NCBI GenBank assembly: GCA_003220535.1
Contig: QHSU01000096.1
Location: forward strand, 20,038 to 84,037
Direction: 5' to 3'
Length of the DNA: 64,000 bases
DNA from: Candidatus Rokuibacteriota bacterium
Lineage (GTDB): Bacteria > Methylomirabilota > Methylomirabilia > Rokubacteriales > CSP1-6
Below the pieces are notes generated by a model. That model was given only the letters and a program-made list of their open reading frames with translations, had not been told where the DNA came from and ran no database searches. Shown here piece by piece: positions 53,697 to 61,805 of the stretch; within the stretch, counting starts at the first letter, position 1, and each line of letters opens with the position of its first letter. The translations under genes and the position numbers were made by a program.

Positions 53697-55328
53697 TCAC
53701 CGCTCCAGCCACAGCGCGGCGACGCGGCTGCCGTAGTCGAACGTCGGGTTCGGAGCGTGGTTCTTCACGGAGGGCTGCCAGGAGCCGGTGTACAGGGGGG
53801 TCGCCAGGCACACGTAGTGCTGCTGCTCGGCCATGTAGCGCTGGATCTCGAAGACGAGCTTCTTGCGCGCGTCCACGTCCTTCAGCCGACGCTGCTCCTT
53901 GATCATCGCGGTCAGCTTGGGGTCGTTGACGTGGCCCCGGTTGCGCGGTTGATCGGGAATGTAGGGCCCGTAGAGCGCGTCGTCGGGGTCCCATGCGACG
54001 GCGAAGGGACCCATCGTCATGCCGTCGAACTTGCCCTGGATCGTCGTCGCCTGATAGGCGCCGTACTCCTGCATTTTCAGCTCGGCCATGATCCCGACGT
54101 CTTTGAGCTGGCCGAGCACCAGCTGCACGGCGTCGACGAGATCGGTGCCGTAGCCTTGGGTCGCGGTCAGCTGCGTCTTGAAGCCGTTGGGGTAGCCGGC
54201 CTCCGCCAGGAGTCGCCGGGCCTCGCGCGGATCGTACCGATAGTACTTGGCCCCCTCGCCGAGCTGGTCGACCGGAAGCGCCCAGTCCTTGAGCCCGCGG
54301 GAAACGGGCCCGCTCGGCTCGCCCCGCATCCACACGGTGTCGATCAGCATCCGGCGATCGATGGCGCGGGAAATGGCGCGACGCACGCGCACGTCCGCGA
54401 ACGGGGGCTGATCGGTCCGTAGCGAGATGGCGTAGACCATGTTGCCCAGGAAATCCTGGTAGACCAGCCGCGGGTGGGTCTTCTTGAGCGTGTCGAGATC
54501 CGACTGGCGCACGGACCACCAGGTCGAGGGCCCCGCGTCGATCTGTCCGGTGCGGTACGACGCGAGTCCCGTCGAGTCGTCCTCGATGACCATCCACTCC
54601 ACGCCGTCCACCGAGGGCTGGCCGGGGCGGAAGTACTGCGGGTTCTTCTTGAAGACCACCTTCACGTTCCGGTCGTAGCGCTCCAGCGTGAAGGGGCCGG
54701 TGCCGACGGCGGTCTCTGGCTTTTTAAGGTCGCCGTACCTCTCCACCACTTCGGGCGCCGCGATCCACATGCAGAGCGCGTTGGCCAGCTTGTGGGGCAG
54801 CCAGACGTACGGCTCGCCGAGGACGAACTTCACGGTGTAGCGATCGACCGCCTCGACCCGGTCGACCGAGTCGAGCAGATACCGCTCAGGGTTCCCCTTG
54901 ACCGTGAGGAAACGGGTGTAGGTGAACTTCACGTCCTCGGCCGTGAGCTCGCGGCCGTTGACAGGAGGCTTGTTGTGCCAGCGCACGCCTTTGCGCAGAT
55001 GGAAGATGTAGGTCGTGTCGTCTGGCTGCTCCCACCGCTCGGCCAGATCGGGCTCCACGGAGAAGCTGCCCGGCGCCACACCCGCTCCCACCTTGTGACG
55101 GAGCAGCTTACTGTAGACGAAGCTCAGGGTGGTCATCGTCATGAAGTTGCGCGTCAGGTGCGGGTCGAAGTGGGGTGGATCCCAGCCGCGCACGCGCAGG
55201 ATCCCGCCCGGCTTGGGGCTCGCGACGGGCCCGGCGGCCAGCATCGCGCCGGCGGCGACGCCGGTCGTGAGCAGATCACGCCGGCTCAGACCGAGACCGT
55301 CCTTTCGCGAGCGGTGTCGCGCGCTCAT
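53697..55328 (-). CDS. Tat-exported oligopeptide-type ABC substrate-binding protein, copy 5
   Basis: A 543-residue paralogue of copies 3 and 4, encoded convergently with the permeases. The twin-arginine signal is LGLSRRDLLTTGVAAGAM. Landmarks: GGILRVRGWDPPHFDP, LAERWEQPDDTTYIFHLRKGVRWHN, GRELTAEDVKFTYTRF and VRVRRAISRAIDRRML. Ribosome-binding site CAGGAGCTCAGC. It may use the same permeases; the ThDP and FMN genes upstream on this strand could form one unit with it. Confidence 0.94.
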   Translation of the reverse strand: MSARHRSRKDGLGLSRRDLLTTGVAAGAMLAAGPVASPKPGGILRVRGWDPPHFDPHLTRNFMTMTTLSFVYSKLLRHKVGAGVAPGSFSVEPDLAERWEQPDDTTYIFHLRKGVRWHNKPPVNGRELTAEDVKFTYTRFLTVKGNPERYLLDSVDRVEAVDRYTVKFVLGEPYVWLPHKLANALCMWIAAPEVVERYGDLKKPETAVGTGPFTLERYDRNVKVVFKKNPQYFRPGQPSVDGVEWMVIEDDSTGLASYRTGQIDAGPSTWWSVRQSDLDTLKKTHPRLVYQDFLGNMVYAISLRTDQPPFADVRVRRAISRAIDRRMLIDTVWMRGEPSGPVSRGLKDWALPVDQLGEGAKYYRYDPREARRLLAEAGYPNGFKTQLTATQGYGTDLVDAVQLVLGQLKDVGIMAELKMQEYGAYQATTIQGKFDGMTMGPFAVAWDPDDALYGPYIPDQPRNRGHVNDPKLTAMIKEQRRLKDVDARKKLVFEIQRYMAEQQHYVCLATPLYTGSWQPSVKNHAPNPTFDYGSRVAALWLER

Positions 55329-55350
55329 GCTGAGCTCCTGCCCGAGCGCT

Positions 55351-57030
55351 TCAGTGCCGGCCCGCGCCGCCCGGCGTCGGTGCCGGCGCCGGGAAGTACT
55401 CGGCGACCGGAATTTCGATCACAACAGGCTCGTTCGAGGCCAGCGCTTCCTTCATGGCGTCCCCGATCTCCTCGGGGCGCTGCACGTATATCCCGCGCGC
55501 GCCGTACACCTCGGCCAGCTTGTCGAAGCGCGGGTTGACGAGGTCGACCCCGATGTAGCGCCCGCCGAAGTGGCGCTGCTGCTGGGCCTTCTCGGCGCCG
55601 TGGCAGCTGTTGTTCAGCACGATGCTGACGAGCGGGATGCGCCAGCGCACCGCCGTGTTGATCTCTTGCGAAGTGTAGAGGAAGCCGCCGTCGCCCTGCA
55701 GACTCACGGCCGGGCGGTCGGGCCGTCCGAGCTTGGTCCCGAGACCGACGCAGTAGCCCATGCCGAGCCCGCCGTGCCCGGCGTAGTTGAACAGCGTGCG
55801 CGGGATCTCGAAGTGCAACCGGTCGTAGGCCAGTCCCGGCGCGACGCCGGCGTCGATCGTCACCATGCAGTCGCGGGGCAGGACACGGGAGAGCTCCGGG
55901 TACACCCGCTGCGGCATCATCGGCGTTCCGGTCAGGGACAGCTCGGCCTGGAGCCTCGCCTGACGCCGCGCCGCCAGGGCCGCCACCTCGCTCCGCCACG
56001 CTTCCTTGGGACGGCCCCGCGGATGGGCGTCGCGCACGGCGCGGAGTAGTTGCTCGGCCACGGCCCTGGCATCTCCCACGATCCCGACCGCCACCGGGTA
56101 GTTGCGGCCGATCTCCTGGGCGTCGATGTCCACCTGGACGATCTGCGTGTCGCGGTTGATCACGCGGTAGTCCCAGAATGTCGTCGGCTGATTGAGGCGC
56201 GTCCCCAGCGCGAGGATGACGTCGGCACGGTGCAGGGCTTCCGCCGCCTCGGCGGACCCACGGCCTCCCGGCGGCCCGACGTACAGATGATGGCTGTTGG
56301 GGACCGCGTCGGTGTGGCCGTAGGAAGGCACGAGCGCCATGTCCAGAAGCTCGGCCAGCGCGACCGCCTCCTTGCTCGCCTCGGCGTCGATGATGCCTCC
56401 GCCCGCCAGCAGGAGCGGCCGCTGCGCCCGCGCCAGCAGCGCCGCCGCGCGCTGGATGGCCTGCGGGTCCCCCGCGATGCGGGTCTCCACCGCGCGGTAC
56501 GCCCCCGGACGGAGCGGCTCCCCCGCGATGGTCTGGTCGTCCAGGAGATCTCGCGGGATATCCAGGAAGACCGGCCCGCGCTTGTCGGCGAGCGCGGCGC
56601 GGAAGGCGTAGTGCAGCATCTCGGGGATACGCTCGGTCTTGTTCACCTCGAGCGCGAGCTTGGTGATTGGCTTGAACAGCCCCACCAGGTCGAACGCCTG
56701 GCTGCCGTCGCGATAGATGAAATCGCGCGCGACGTCGCCGGCGATCACGATCACGGGCGCCCGTCCCTTGTAGGCGAGGGAGATACCCGTGACGAGATTG
56801 ATGGTTCCGGGCCCGGAGGTGGTGATGCAGGCGGTGGGCTTGCCGGAGGCGCGGGCATAGCCGTATGCCATGAAGGCCGCGCCCTCTTCGTGCCGGGTGT
56901 CGACGAAGCGGATGTCGCTCCGCCCGTGCATCTCGGTGACGATGCTGTTGGTGGTCGAGCCCACCACGCCGAAGGTGTACTCGACTCCTTCCGCGCGCAA
57001 CGCTTCCAGGACGGCCAGGCCCGCTTTCAT
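55351..57030 (-). CDS. Thiamine-diphosphate-dependent enzyme (acetolactate synthase/decarboxylase superfamily)
   Basis: A 559-residue ThDP enzyme. The catalytic Glu is in TRHEEGAAFMAYGYARASG, the central domain has PVFLDIPRDLLDD, and the cofactor motif begins GDGGFLYTSQEI. It lies 3 bases from the stop of the FMN oxidase gene, so the two are co-transcribed. An FMN 2-hydroxyacid oxidase with a ThDP 2-oxoacid enzyme is the pairing of the mandelate pathway (mandelate dehydrogenase plus benzoylformate decarboxylase), so this could be a decarboxylase or carboligase for a 2-oxoacid. That reading is inference. Confidence 0.9.
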   Translation of the reverse strand: MKAGLAVLEALRAEGVEYTFGVVGSTTNSIVTEMHGRSDIRFVDTRHEEGAAFMAYGYARASGKPTACITTSGPGTINLVTGISLAYKGRAPVIVIAGDVARDFIYRDGSQAFDLVGLFKPITKLALEVNKTERIPEMLHYAFRAALADKRGPVFLDIPRDLLDDQTIAGEPLRPGAYRAVETRIAGDPQAIQRAAALLARAQRPLLLAGGGIIDAEASKEAVALAELLDMALVPSYGHTDAVPNSHHLYVGPPGGRGSAEAAEALHRADVILALGTRLNQPTTFWDYRVINRDTQIVQVDIDAQEIGRNYPVAVGIVGDARAVAEQLLRAVRDAHPRGRPKEAWRSEVAALAARRQARLQAELSLTGTPMMPQRVYPELSRVLPRDCMVTIDAGVAPGLAYDRLHFEIPRTLFNYAGHGGLGMGYCVGLGTKLGRPDRPAVSLQGDGGFLYTSQEINTAVRWRIPLVSIVLNNSCHGAEKAQQQRHFGGRYIGVDLVNPRFDKLAEVYGARGIYVQRPEEIGDAMKEALASNEPVVIEIPVAEYFPAPAPTPGGAGRH

Positions 57031-57033
57031 CGG

Positions 57034-58296
57034 TCATGTCCTCCGCACCATGGCGGGAAGAAGATGCTTGATCGTTGGCGCGCCGATCTGCTGCATGATG
57101 GCGCGCGTCTCGATGCGCAACAACTCGAGCGCGCGCTCGACGCCTGGCTGCCCGAAGGCGCCGAGGCCCCAGATGTAAGGCCGGCCCACGCACACCGCCG
57201 TCGCTCCCATGCACAGCGCCTTGACGATGTCGGTGCCGCGGCGGAAGCCCGAGTCGACCAGGATCGGGATGCGGCCCTTCACCGCCTCGACGATTTCCGG
57301 CAGCGCATCGATGGTGGAGCGCCCGCTGTCTTCGCTGCGCGCGCCGTGGTTGGAGACGATGATCCCGTCCATCCCGGCGTCGGCGGCGAGCACGGCGTCC
57401 TCGTGGGCGAGGATGCCCTTGAGCACGATCTTCATTTTGGTCGTACCGCGCAGCCGCTTCATGAAATCCCAGGTCATCGCGGAAGACTGGGTGTGCGTCA
57501 GCCCGGTCACGTCAACGCCCTCGTACATGGGCCGGCGCTTCAGGGCGGCTTGCAGGCTGGAGCGGTCATGGCAGGCCGAACATTGGCGGGTATCGGTGCG
57601 CAGCAGCCGGACCAGGGTTTCCTGATTGCGGCCGCTGCTGCGATCGATGGTCACCGCGACCACCGGGCATCCCGCCTTCTCCGCGCGCGTCACGAAGGCC
57701 TGGGCGACCTCCCATTTGTTGGTGGCATAGAGCTGGTACCAGACCGGGGCGCCACGCGCGGCGATGACATCCTCGACGCCTGTCGTCGTGCCCGTCGAGA
57801 GGATCTGCAGGTGGTGTCCGACCTTCGCCGCTCTCGCGGTGGCGATTTCGCCGTCCGCGTGGAAGGCCTTCTGGCCGCCGACCGGAGCGAGGACGATCGG
57901 CGTGTCGTATCGTACGCCGAGGATGTCGACGCTCATGTCGACCTTGCTGACGTCGACCAGCCGGCGGGGGCGCAGCACGAATTTCAGGAAGTCCTCGCGA
58001 TTCCGACGCAGCGTCACCTCGTCGTCGATGCCGGAGGCCATGTAGCCGAAATGCGCGGGAGGAACCTTCGCGCGCATGACCGGCTCGAAATCGAACACGT
58101 TGATCGCCTCGTTCGGCGACTTGATGAGAGCTTCCGCGCGCTGCGGCGCCCACATGATGGGGTCGGAAAGCCTCGTTCCGGGCGTGGGACCTTCGCTCGC
58201 GAAGGCGTCGAGACCTCCATAGGCCAACAGAGGGCTACCGGCCAGGAATTGCAGAAATTTTCGGCGACTGCTACTCGAATCGAGGACGGATGACAT
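57034..58296 (-). CDS. Tat-exported FMN-dependent alpha-hydroxy-acid oxidase with a CxxCH motif
   Basis: A 420-residue FMN-dependent 2-hydroxyacid oxidase/dehydrogenase (glycolate oxidase, lactate oxidase, mandelate dehydrogenase family). A twin-arginine signal (SSRRKFLQFLAG) directs it across the membrane. Catalytic His317 is in SNHGAR, the FMN-binding DSGFRRGTD follows, and PVWYQLY is the family's substrate-site strand. Unusual: RQCSACHDR (Cys239, Cys242, His243) is a CxxCH motif in the loop after the TIDRSSGRN strand. This region is variable in the family and contacts the membrane in mandelate dehydrogenase. The motif could bind haem c or another metal. Co-transcribed with the ThDP gene downstream. 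Confidence 0.92.
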   Translation of the reverse strand: MSSVLDSSSSRRKFLQFLAGSPLLAYGGLDAFASEGPTPGTRLSDPIMWAPQRAEALIKSPNEAINVFDFEPVMRAKVPPAHFGYMASGIDDEVTLRRNREDFLKFVLRPRRLVDVSKVDMSVDILGVRYDTPIVLAPVGGQKAFHADGEIATARAAKVGHHLQILSTGTTTGVEDVIAARGAPVWYQLYATNKWEVAQAFVTRAEKAGCPVVAVTIDRSSGRNQETLVRLLRTDTRQCSACHDRSSLQAALKRRPMYEGVDVTGLTHTQSSAMTWDFMKRLRGTTKMKIVLKGILAHEDAVLAADAGMDGIIVSNHGARSEDSGRSTIDALPEIVEAVKGRIPILVDSGFRRGTDIVKALCMGATAVCVGRPYIWGLGAFGQPGVERALELLRIETRAIMQQIGAPTIKHLLPAMVRRT

Positions 58297-58437
58297 GGCG
58301 GGAAGTCTAGCTGAACGTCACGACACGCACCAGCACCGCCTCCGCCGGGTGACGGTGGGGGCATGACTGCGTCATGATCGTCATGATAGGGTCGGGGCGA
58401 AACTCGGCAGACGACACTGGAGCGAAGGGAGCGAGCG

Positions 58438-58857
58438 ATGGGCATCAAGGGCATCGACCACTGGGTCATCGTCGCAGGCGATCTCCAGCGCACGTTGGGC
58501 TTCTACCAGGGGCTCGGCTGGGTGCGGAAGAAAGGGATCATGCCGCTCGAGCTAGCCGTTCGCAGGTTGACCTTCGACTCGGCCACCGCCTTCGGGATCT
58601 ACGATCGCGGGCTCCTGCAGCCTGGGATGGCGGCCGACCTCGTCGTCTTCGATCCCGACACCGTGCAGCCGGTCACGGGAGACGTGGTGCACGACTTCCC
58701 GAACAACGGCTGGCGGATGCGGGAGCTGGCCGAGGGGATCCACTACACCGTGGTCAACGGCGAGGTCCTCCTCGAGAAGGGAACGCACACGGGGAGCTAC
58801 CCCGGCCGCGTGTTGCACAACGCCCGGTGTCACGTGACTCACAACGGTCGGGGTTAG
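58438..58857 (+). CDS. Chimeric protein: VOC N-terminus fused to amidohydrolase C-terminus
   Basis: An intact 139-residue frame with a good ribosome-binding site (GAAGGGAG). Residues 1-27 (MGIKGIDHWVIVAGDLQRT to GLG) match the VOC protein at 45.0 kb. Residues 28-139 (WVRKKGIMPLELAVRRLTF to THNGRG) match the last 113 residues of the D-aminoacylase-like protein. The join is in frame next to GCTCGGC. Neither active site is complete: the VOC part keeps one His, and the amidohydrolase part holds only the closing beta domain. Changes from the parents are mostly silent, with few residue replacements. It may be an inert relic, an expressed oddity, or an assembly artefact. Confidence 0.7.
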   Translation: MGIKGIDHWVIVAGDLQRTLGFYQGLGWVRKKGIMPLELAVRRLTFDSATAFGIYDRGLLQPGMAADLVVFDPDTVQPVTGDVVHDFPNNGWRMRELAEGIHYTVVNGEVLLEKGTHTGSYPGRVLHNARCHVTHNGRG

Positions 58858-58886
58858 TTGCCGACCGCGTCTCGCGAAGCGGCCCT

Positions 58887-58917
58887 GACGGCCGCCGAGC
58901 CACCCTCGGCGGCCGTC
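58887..58917 (+). terminator. Hairpin after the chimeric gene
   Basis: GACGGCCGCCGAG-CCACC-CTCGGCGGCCGTC, the same 13-bp stem as at 48300-48328 with a longer loop. Confidence 0.7.
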
Positions 58918-58991
58918 GACGGGTTTACCTCGCGAATCCGGAATGGTGCCGGTGGCCCAGGACGCGGCCCAGGCCTCCCGGTTGGTAACGC

Positions 58992-59393
58992 TCACCACCG
59001 CTCGACCGCCACGACCGCGGCGTCGTCCACGAGCGTGCCGCGCAGCGAAAATCGGATGGGGTCGCCGATCCGGATCCACTCACGAAGCGTCGGCGACGCC
59101 GCGCGGAAGCTCGTGGTCCTCGCGGGCAGCAGCCCGCGGATCTCCTCGTGCGTGATCACCAGCAGCTGCGGGTAGATCGCGCGGACGACCCCGCGTCCCT
59201 CCCACTGCTGCTCTCCGGCGCGCGCGCCGGGGCCGCACGCCGCCCGCTCGCGCTCGAGCCGCTCCACCTGCGCGCGGGCGGCGTCGAACTCCCTGTCGAG
59301 TGCTTCCGCGCGCCGGCCCCAGCCGGCGTAGCCGAGACCGAGGCCGACGGCGAACGTGAGGTTCAGCACCAGGGCCACCTGCCACACCGGCAT
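58992..59393 (-). CDS. Membrane-anchored CusF-like domain protein
   Basis: A 133-residue protein from the ATG preceded by GGAAGGAG. One N-terminal helix (about 3-25), a coiled linker with the pair REFDAARAQVERLERERA, then a small beta barrel: GRGVVRAIYPQLLVITHEEIRGLLPA, SFRAASPTL and IGDPIRFSLRG. The pattern (G-x-V, VxITHExIxGLxPA, GDxxxF) is that of CusF/CopB_F copper-binding domains. The Met and Trp copper ligands of CusF are absent; only THEE remains. It follows the CopC-CopD fusion genes, so a metal link is likely but altered. Confidence 0.75.
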   Translation of the reverse strand: MPVWQVALVLNLTFAVGLGLGYAGWGRRAEALDREFDAARAQVERLERERAACGPGARAGEQQWEGRGVVRAIYPQLLVITHEEIRGLLPARTTSFRAASPTLREWIRIGDPIRFSLRGTLVDDAAVVAVERW

Positions 59394-59430
59394 CACGAGA
59401 CTCCTTCCGATCACAGTCGCGCCTCGGCCG

Positions 59431-59448
59431 GCGGGGCCCCAGCCCCGC
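59431..59448 (-). terminator. Short GC hairpin after the CopD-fusion gene
   Basis: GCGGGGC-CCCA-GCCCCGC, a 7-bp stem between the end of the fusion gene and the CusF-like gene. No T-run. Confidence 0.4.
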
Positions 59449-59468
59449 GACGGCCTGCGGCGCGCACC

Positions 59469-61415
59469 TCAGTGCACGTGGTCGTCGGGGAAAGGCGGCG
59501 GGCTCTTCTCATCGTTCAGTTTCTCCACCTGGGCCTGGACCACGCTGGCCTGCGGCATCTCGCCGCCTCTCCAGATCGCGCGGATGTAGCCCTGGCGGTC
59601 GATCAGGATCTCCGCGTGGGGTCCCGGCGCGAACATCCCGTACGTCGCGATGATGTCGCCATTGCCGTCGGTGACCACCGGGAACAGCACGGCCGGTGAC
59701 GAGCCGAGCTCGCGGATCGCCTCGGCTGGGGCGTGAATCGGCACGGCGATGATCTCGACGCCGATGACGGAGAGCACGTCATAGCTGCGCGCCAGCTCCG
59801 CCATGCGCGCGCGGGACTCGGGCAGCGTGTAGAGCACCAGCAGAACCATTCGCCGTCCCCGGTGGTCGCGCAGGGCACCCGGCGCCAGCGGACCCACCGC
59901 GACCGTGAAGTCGGGCGCGGCGAGCCAGGCGCGGTCGGGCTCCACCCGGGATCCGAGCGCCTGCGCGCCCTTGGCGGCGCCGAGAGCCCGGATGAAATTG
60001 ATCACGTCCCAGCGTCGGGCTTCGCCGAGACGGCTGCCGAAGTCCGGCATGCCGCGCTCGGGAATGCCGTGGCTAATCAGCCAGAAGATCTCGCCCGCGT
60101 GACGGCGTGACGTGGGCGGCGAGCGAAGATCGGCGAGCGACCCGGCGGCGCCCGTGGCGCCGTGGCAGCCGGCGCAGTGCTCGCGGTAGATCGTCATTCC
60201 CGAGGCGATGGACGCGGCGTGGTACGTCAGGAGCGGACGCTTGTACGTCGTCGGGTAGGCGTCGACCACGAGCGGGAGAACGCCGACGCCCGCGCCGATG
60301 GCGACGAGCGCGAGGCCGCCCGCGAGCACTGGCACGCGCCGGCGCCGCACGAGACACGACGCGATCAGCGCGACCAGGCCCGCCACCGCCAGCTGGCTGC
60401 CCAGCAGCGCGCGCCACCGCATCGTCGGCACGTCGTCAAGGACGTCGGGGGAGAGTCGAAACGGCAGCGGCCAGACGGGCTCGGCGTGGCGGGCCGGCGT
60501 TGTCAGCGTCATCGCTGCGGCCAGCCCGAGTAGGACGAGCGCGAGCACAGCTTCCAGTCCGACGAACGCGGTCAGATGCCGCATGGTCGAGCGCCCGATG
60601 GGGACGCTCGGCGCGGACAGCGCCGGAAGAATCCGCGTGCGGTTGACGGCGGCGAGGACGAGGATCGGGACGAGCACGACGAGCTTGGCGAGGAGCAAGC
60701 GGCCGTGCGTCGTCCCGGCCAGGGCGGCGACACTCTCGACCTGAGCGATCGCGTTCAGCGCGCCCGAAGCCACCAGGAGGAGCATCACGATCAGCGCGGC
60801 ACGGGAGAAGCGACGCGCCGCGAGGACGGCGTAGGGGCGCGCGTCGGCGCCGTCCTCGCGACTCGCCGCTCGTAGCAACAGCGCGAGCGCCACGAGGCCG
60901 CCGACCCAGAGGCCCGTTCCCACGACGTGCGTGACGTCCACGGCCACCGCCAACGTCGTGCCTGGGGTGATCGCGGCGGCGTGACTGGAGGCGCTCATAA
61001 GGGCCAGCGCCAGCGTGGCAAGTGTCAGCGCCTCGCCGCGCGCGGCGAGCCAGTCGCGCCGCTCCGCGATGCTCGCACGCATCGCCAGAAACACGCCGAG
61101 CACGATCAGGAGCCCGTGCCGCGCCAGCCAGACGAGTCCAGGCCACGTATCGAGAACGGCGTGCCACACGGCGCGAGGCTCGAGAGCGGCCTGAGGACGG
61201 TTCTCGAAGACAGCCGTCCGCAGCAACAGCCAGACGACGCCCGAACCGAGCGCCACGAGCACGAGCAGCCGCGAGCCGCGCACGAGCGTCTGATCCCACC
61301 GGCGCGGCGTCGCGGCCCGGGGCTGACCCGCGAGCAGGAGCATAGAGAACGTGCCCACCAGCAGCACGCAGGAGGCGAGGTGCACCCAGAGCGCGGCGAG
61401 GAGCAGCGCCCTCAT
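59469..61415 (-). CDS. CopD-cytochrome c-thioredoxin-fold fusion protein
   Basis: A 648-residue fusion. Residues 1-300 are a multi-helix CopD-type copper-import membrane domain (eight or so helices, with HAAAITPG and DVTHVVGTGLWVGG). After further helices (about 335-385), residues 405-490 form a cytochrome c domain: haem motif C414-A-G-C-H418 and a probable axial Met in GMPDFG (Met456). Residues 500-635 are a redoxin/TlpA-like fold (MVLLVLYTLPESRARMAELARSYDVLSVIGV, AEILIDRQGYIRAIWRG). This fold lacks the Cys of thioredoxins and peroxiredoxins. The start ATG overlaps the CopC stop (ATGA). I know CopC-CopD fusions; this three-part form is new to me. Confidence 0.9.
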   Translation of the reverse strand: MRALLLAALWVHLASCVLLVGTFSMLLLAGQPRAATPRRWDQTLVRGSRLLVLVALGSGVVWLLLRTAVFENRPQAALEPRAVWHAVLDTWPGLVWLARHGLLIVLGVFLAMRASIAERRDWLAARGEALTLATLALALMSASSHAAAITPGTTLAVAVDVTHVVGTGLWVGGLVALALLLRAASREDGADARPYAVLAARRFSRAALIVMLLLVASGALNAIAQVESVAALAGTTHGRLLLAKLVVLVPILVLAAVNRTRILPALSAPSVPIGRSTMRHLTAFVGLEAVLALVLLGLAAAMTLTTPARHAEPVWPLPFRLSPDVLDDVPTMRWRALLGSQLAVAGLVALIASCLVRRRRVPVLAGGLALVAIGAGVGVLPLVVDAYPTTYKRPLLTYHAASIASGMTIYREHCAGCHGATGAAGSLADLRSPPTSRRHAGEIFWLISHGIPERGMPDFGSRLGEARRWDVINFIRALGAAKGAQALGSRVEPDRAWLAAPDFTVAVGPLAPGALRDHRGRRMVLLVLYTLPESRARMAELARSYDVLSVIGVEIIAVPIHAPAEAIRELGSSPAVLFPVVTDGNGDIIATYGMFAPGPHAEILIDRQGYIRAIWRGGEMPQASVVQAQVEKLNDEKSPPPFPDDHVH

Positions 61416-61789
61416 TCGATCCGGAACGTGAACGCGCCTTCGGTGACGTCGCCGTCGATCGAGAGCACGCGCCACTGCACCTTGTAAGCTCCCGGCCGCA
61501 GCGGCGGAAGCGTCGCGCGCAGCAGCGCCGGGTTCGTGCGGTCGACGCGGCTGTCCCGGCGGTCGACCTGCACGCCCTGATCGTTCATGACGCGGAATGC
61601 GCTGTACGCCGGCTCGAGGCGCTCGGTGAAGTACAGCTTGACCTCGTCGGGCGCACGCTTCAGCTTGCTCTCGACGCGGGGCTCCGCTCGCTGGAGAACA
61701 GCGTGGCCTGCGGCGACGGTCGTGGTCAGCGCGCAGGCGGCGAGCGCGAGACCGAGTCGCCTCGCGCTCGCTCGCCCCATGGGCGCCAC
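61412..61789 (-). CDS. copC: CopC-domain copper-binding protein
   Basis: A 125-residue exported protein. The signal peptide ends VAAGH, so the mature N-terminus begins with the conserved Cu(II) His (His29 in GHAVLQRAEP). The fold shows LYFTERLEPAYSAFRV and ends WRVLSIDGDVTEGAFTFRIE. In classical CopC the SxDGHxxxG motif supplies the second His; here that residue is Asp114. Copper affinity may therefore be lower. It is coupled to the CopD fusion. An internal ATG (61780) is an alternative start. Confidence 0.9.
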   Translation of the reverse strand: MAPMGRASARRLGLALAACALTTTVAAGHAVLQRAEPRVESKLKRAPDEVKLYFTERLEPAYSAFRVMNDQGVQVDRRDSRVDRTNPALLRATLPPLRPGAYKVQWRVLSIDGDVTEGAFTFRIE

Positions 61790-61805
61790 GGAGCCGGCGT
61801 TTCGC

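Larger units (their letters stand above)
58355..58919 (+). repeat. Diverged, internally deleted duplicate of the 44.9-48.3 kb locus
   Basis: Positions 58355-58518 copy the VOC upstream region and first codons (44905-45066). From about 58519 they copy the end of the amidohydrolase and its hairpin (47918-48330). About 2.85 kb that separates these in the source is absent. Direct orientation, about 10 kb from the source. Confidence 0.85.

Noticed and set aside
55325-57214. A 629-codon minus-strand frame over the ThDP gene
   Set aside because: Low-complexity shadow in an alternative frame. The ThDP enzyme frame (55351-57030) has cofactor motifs and a ribosome-binding site.
56050-58293. A 747-codon plus-strand frame antisense to the ThDP and FMN genes
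   Set aside because: Antisense shadow: rich in His, Arg and Asp with no domain pattern, while both minus-strand genes have clear motifs and starts.
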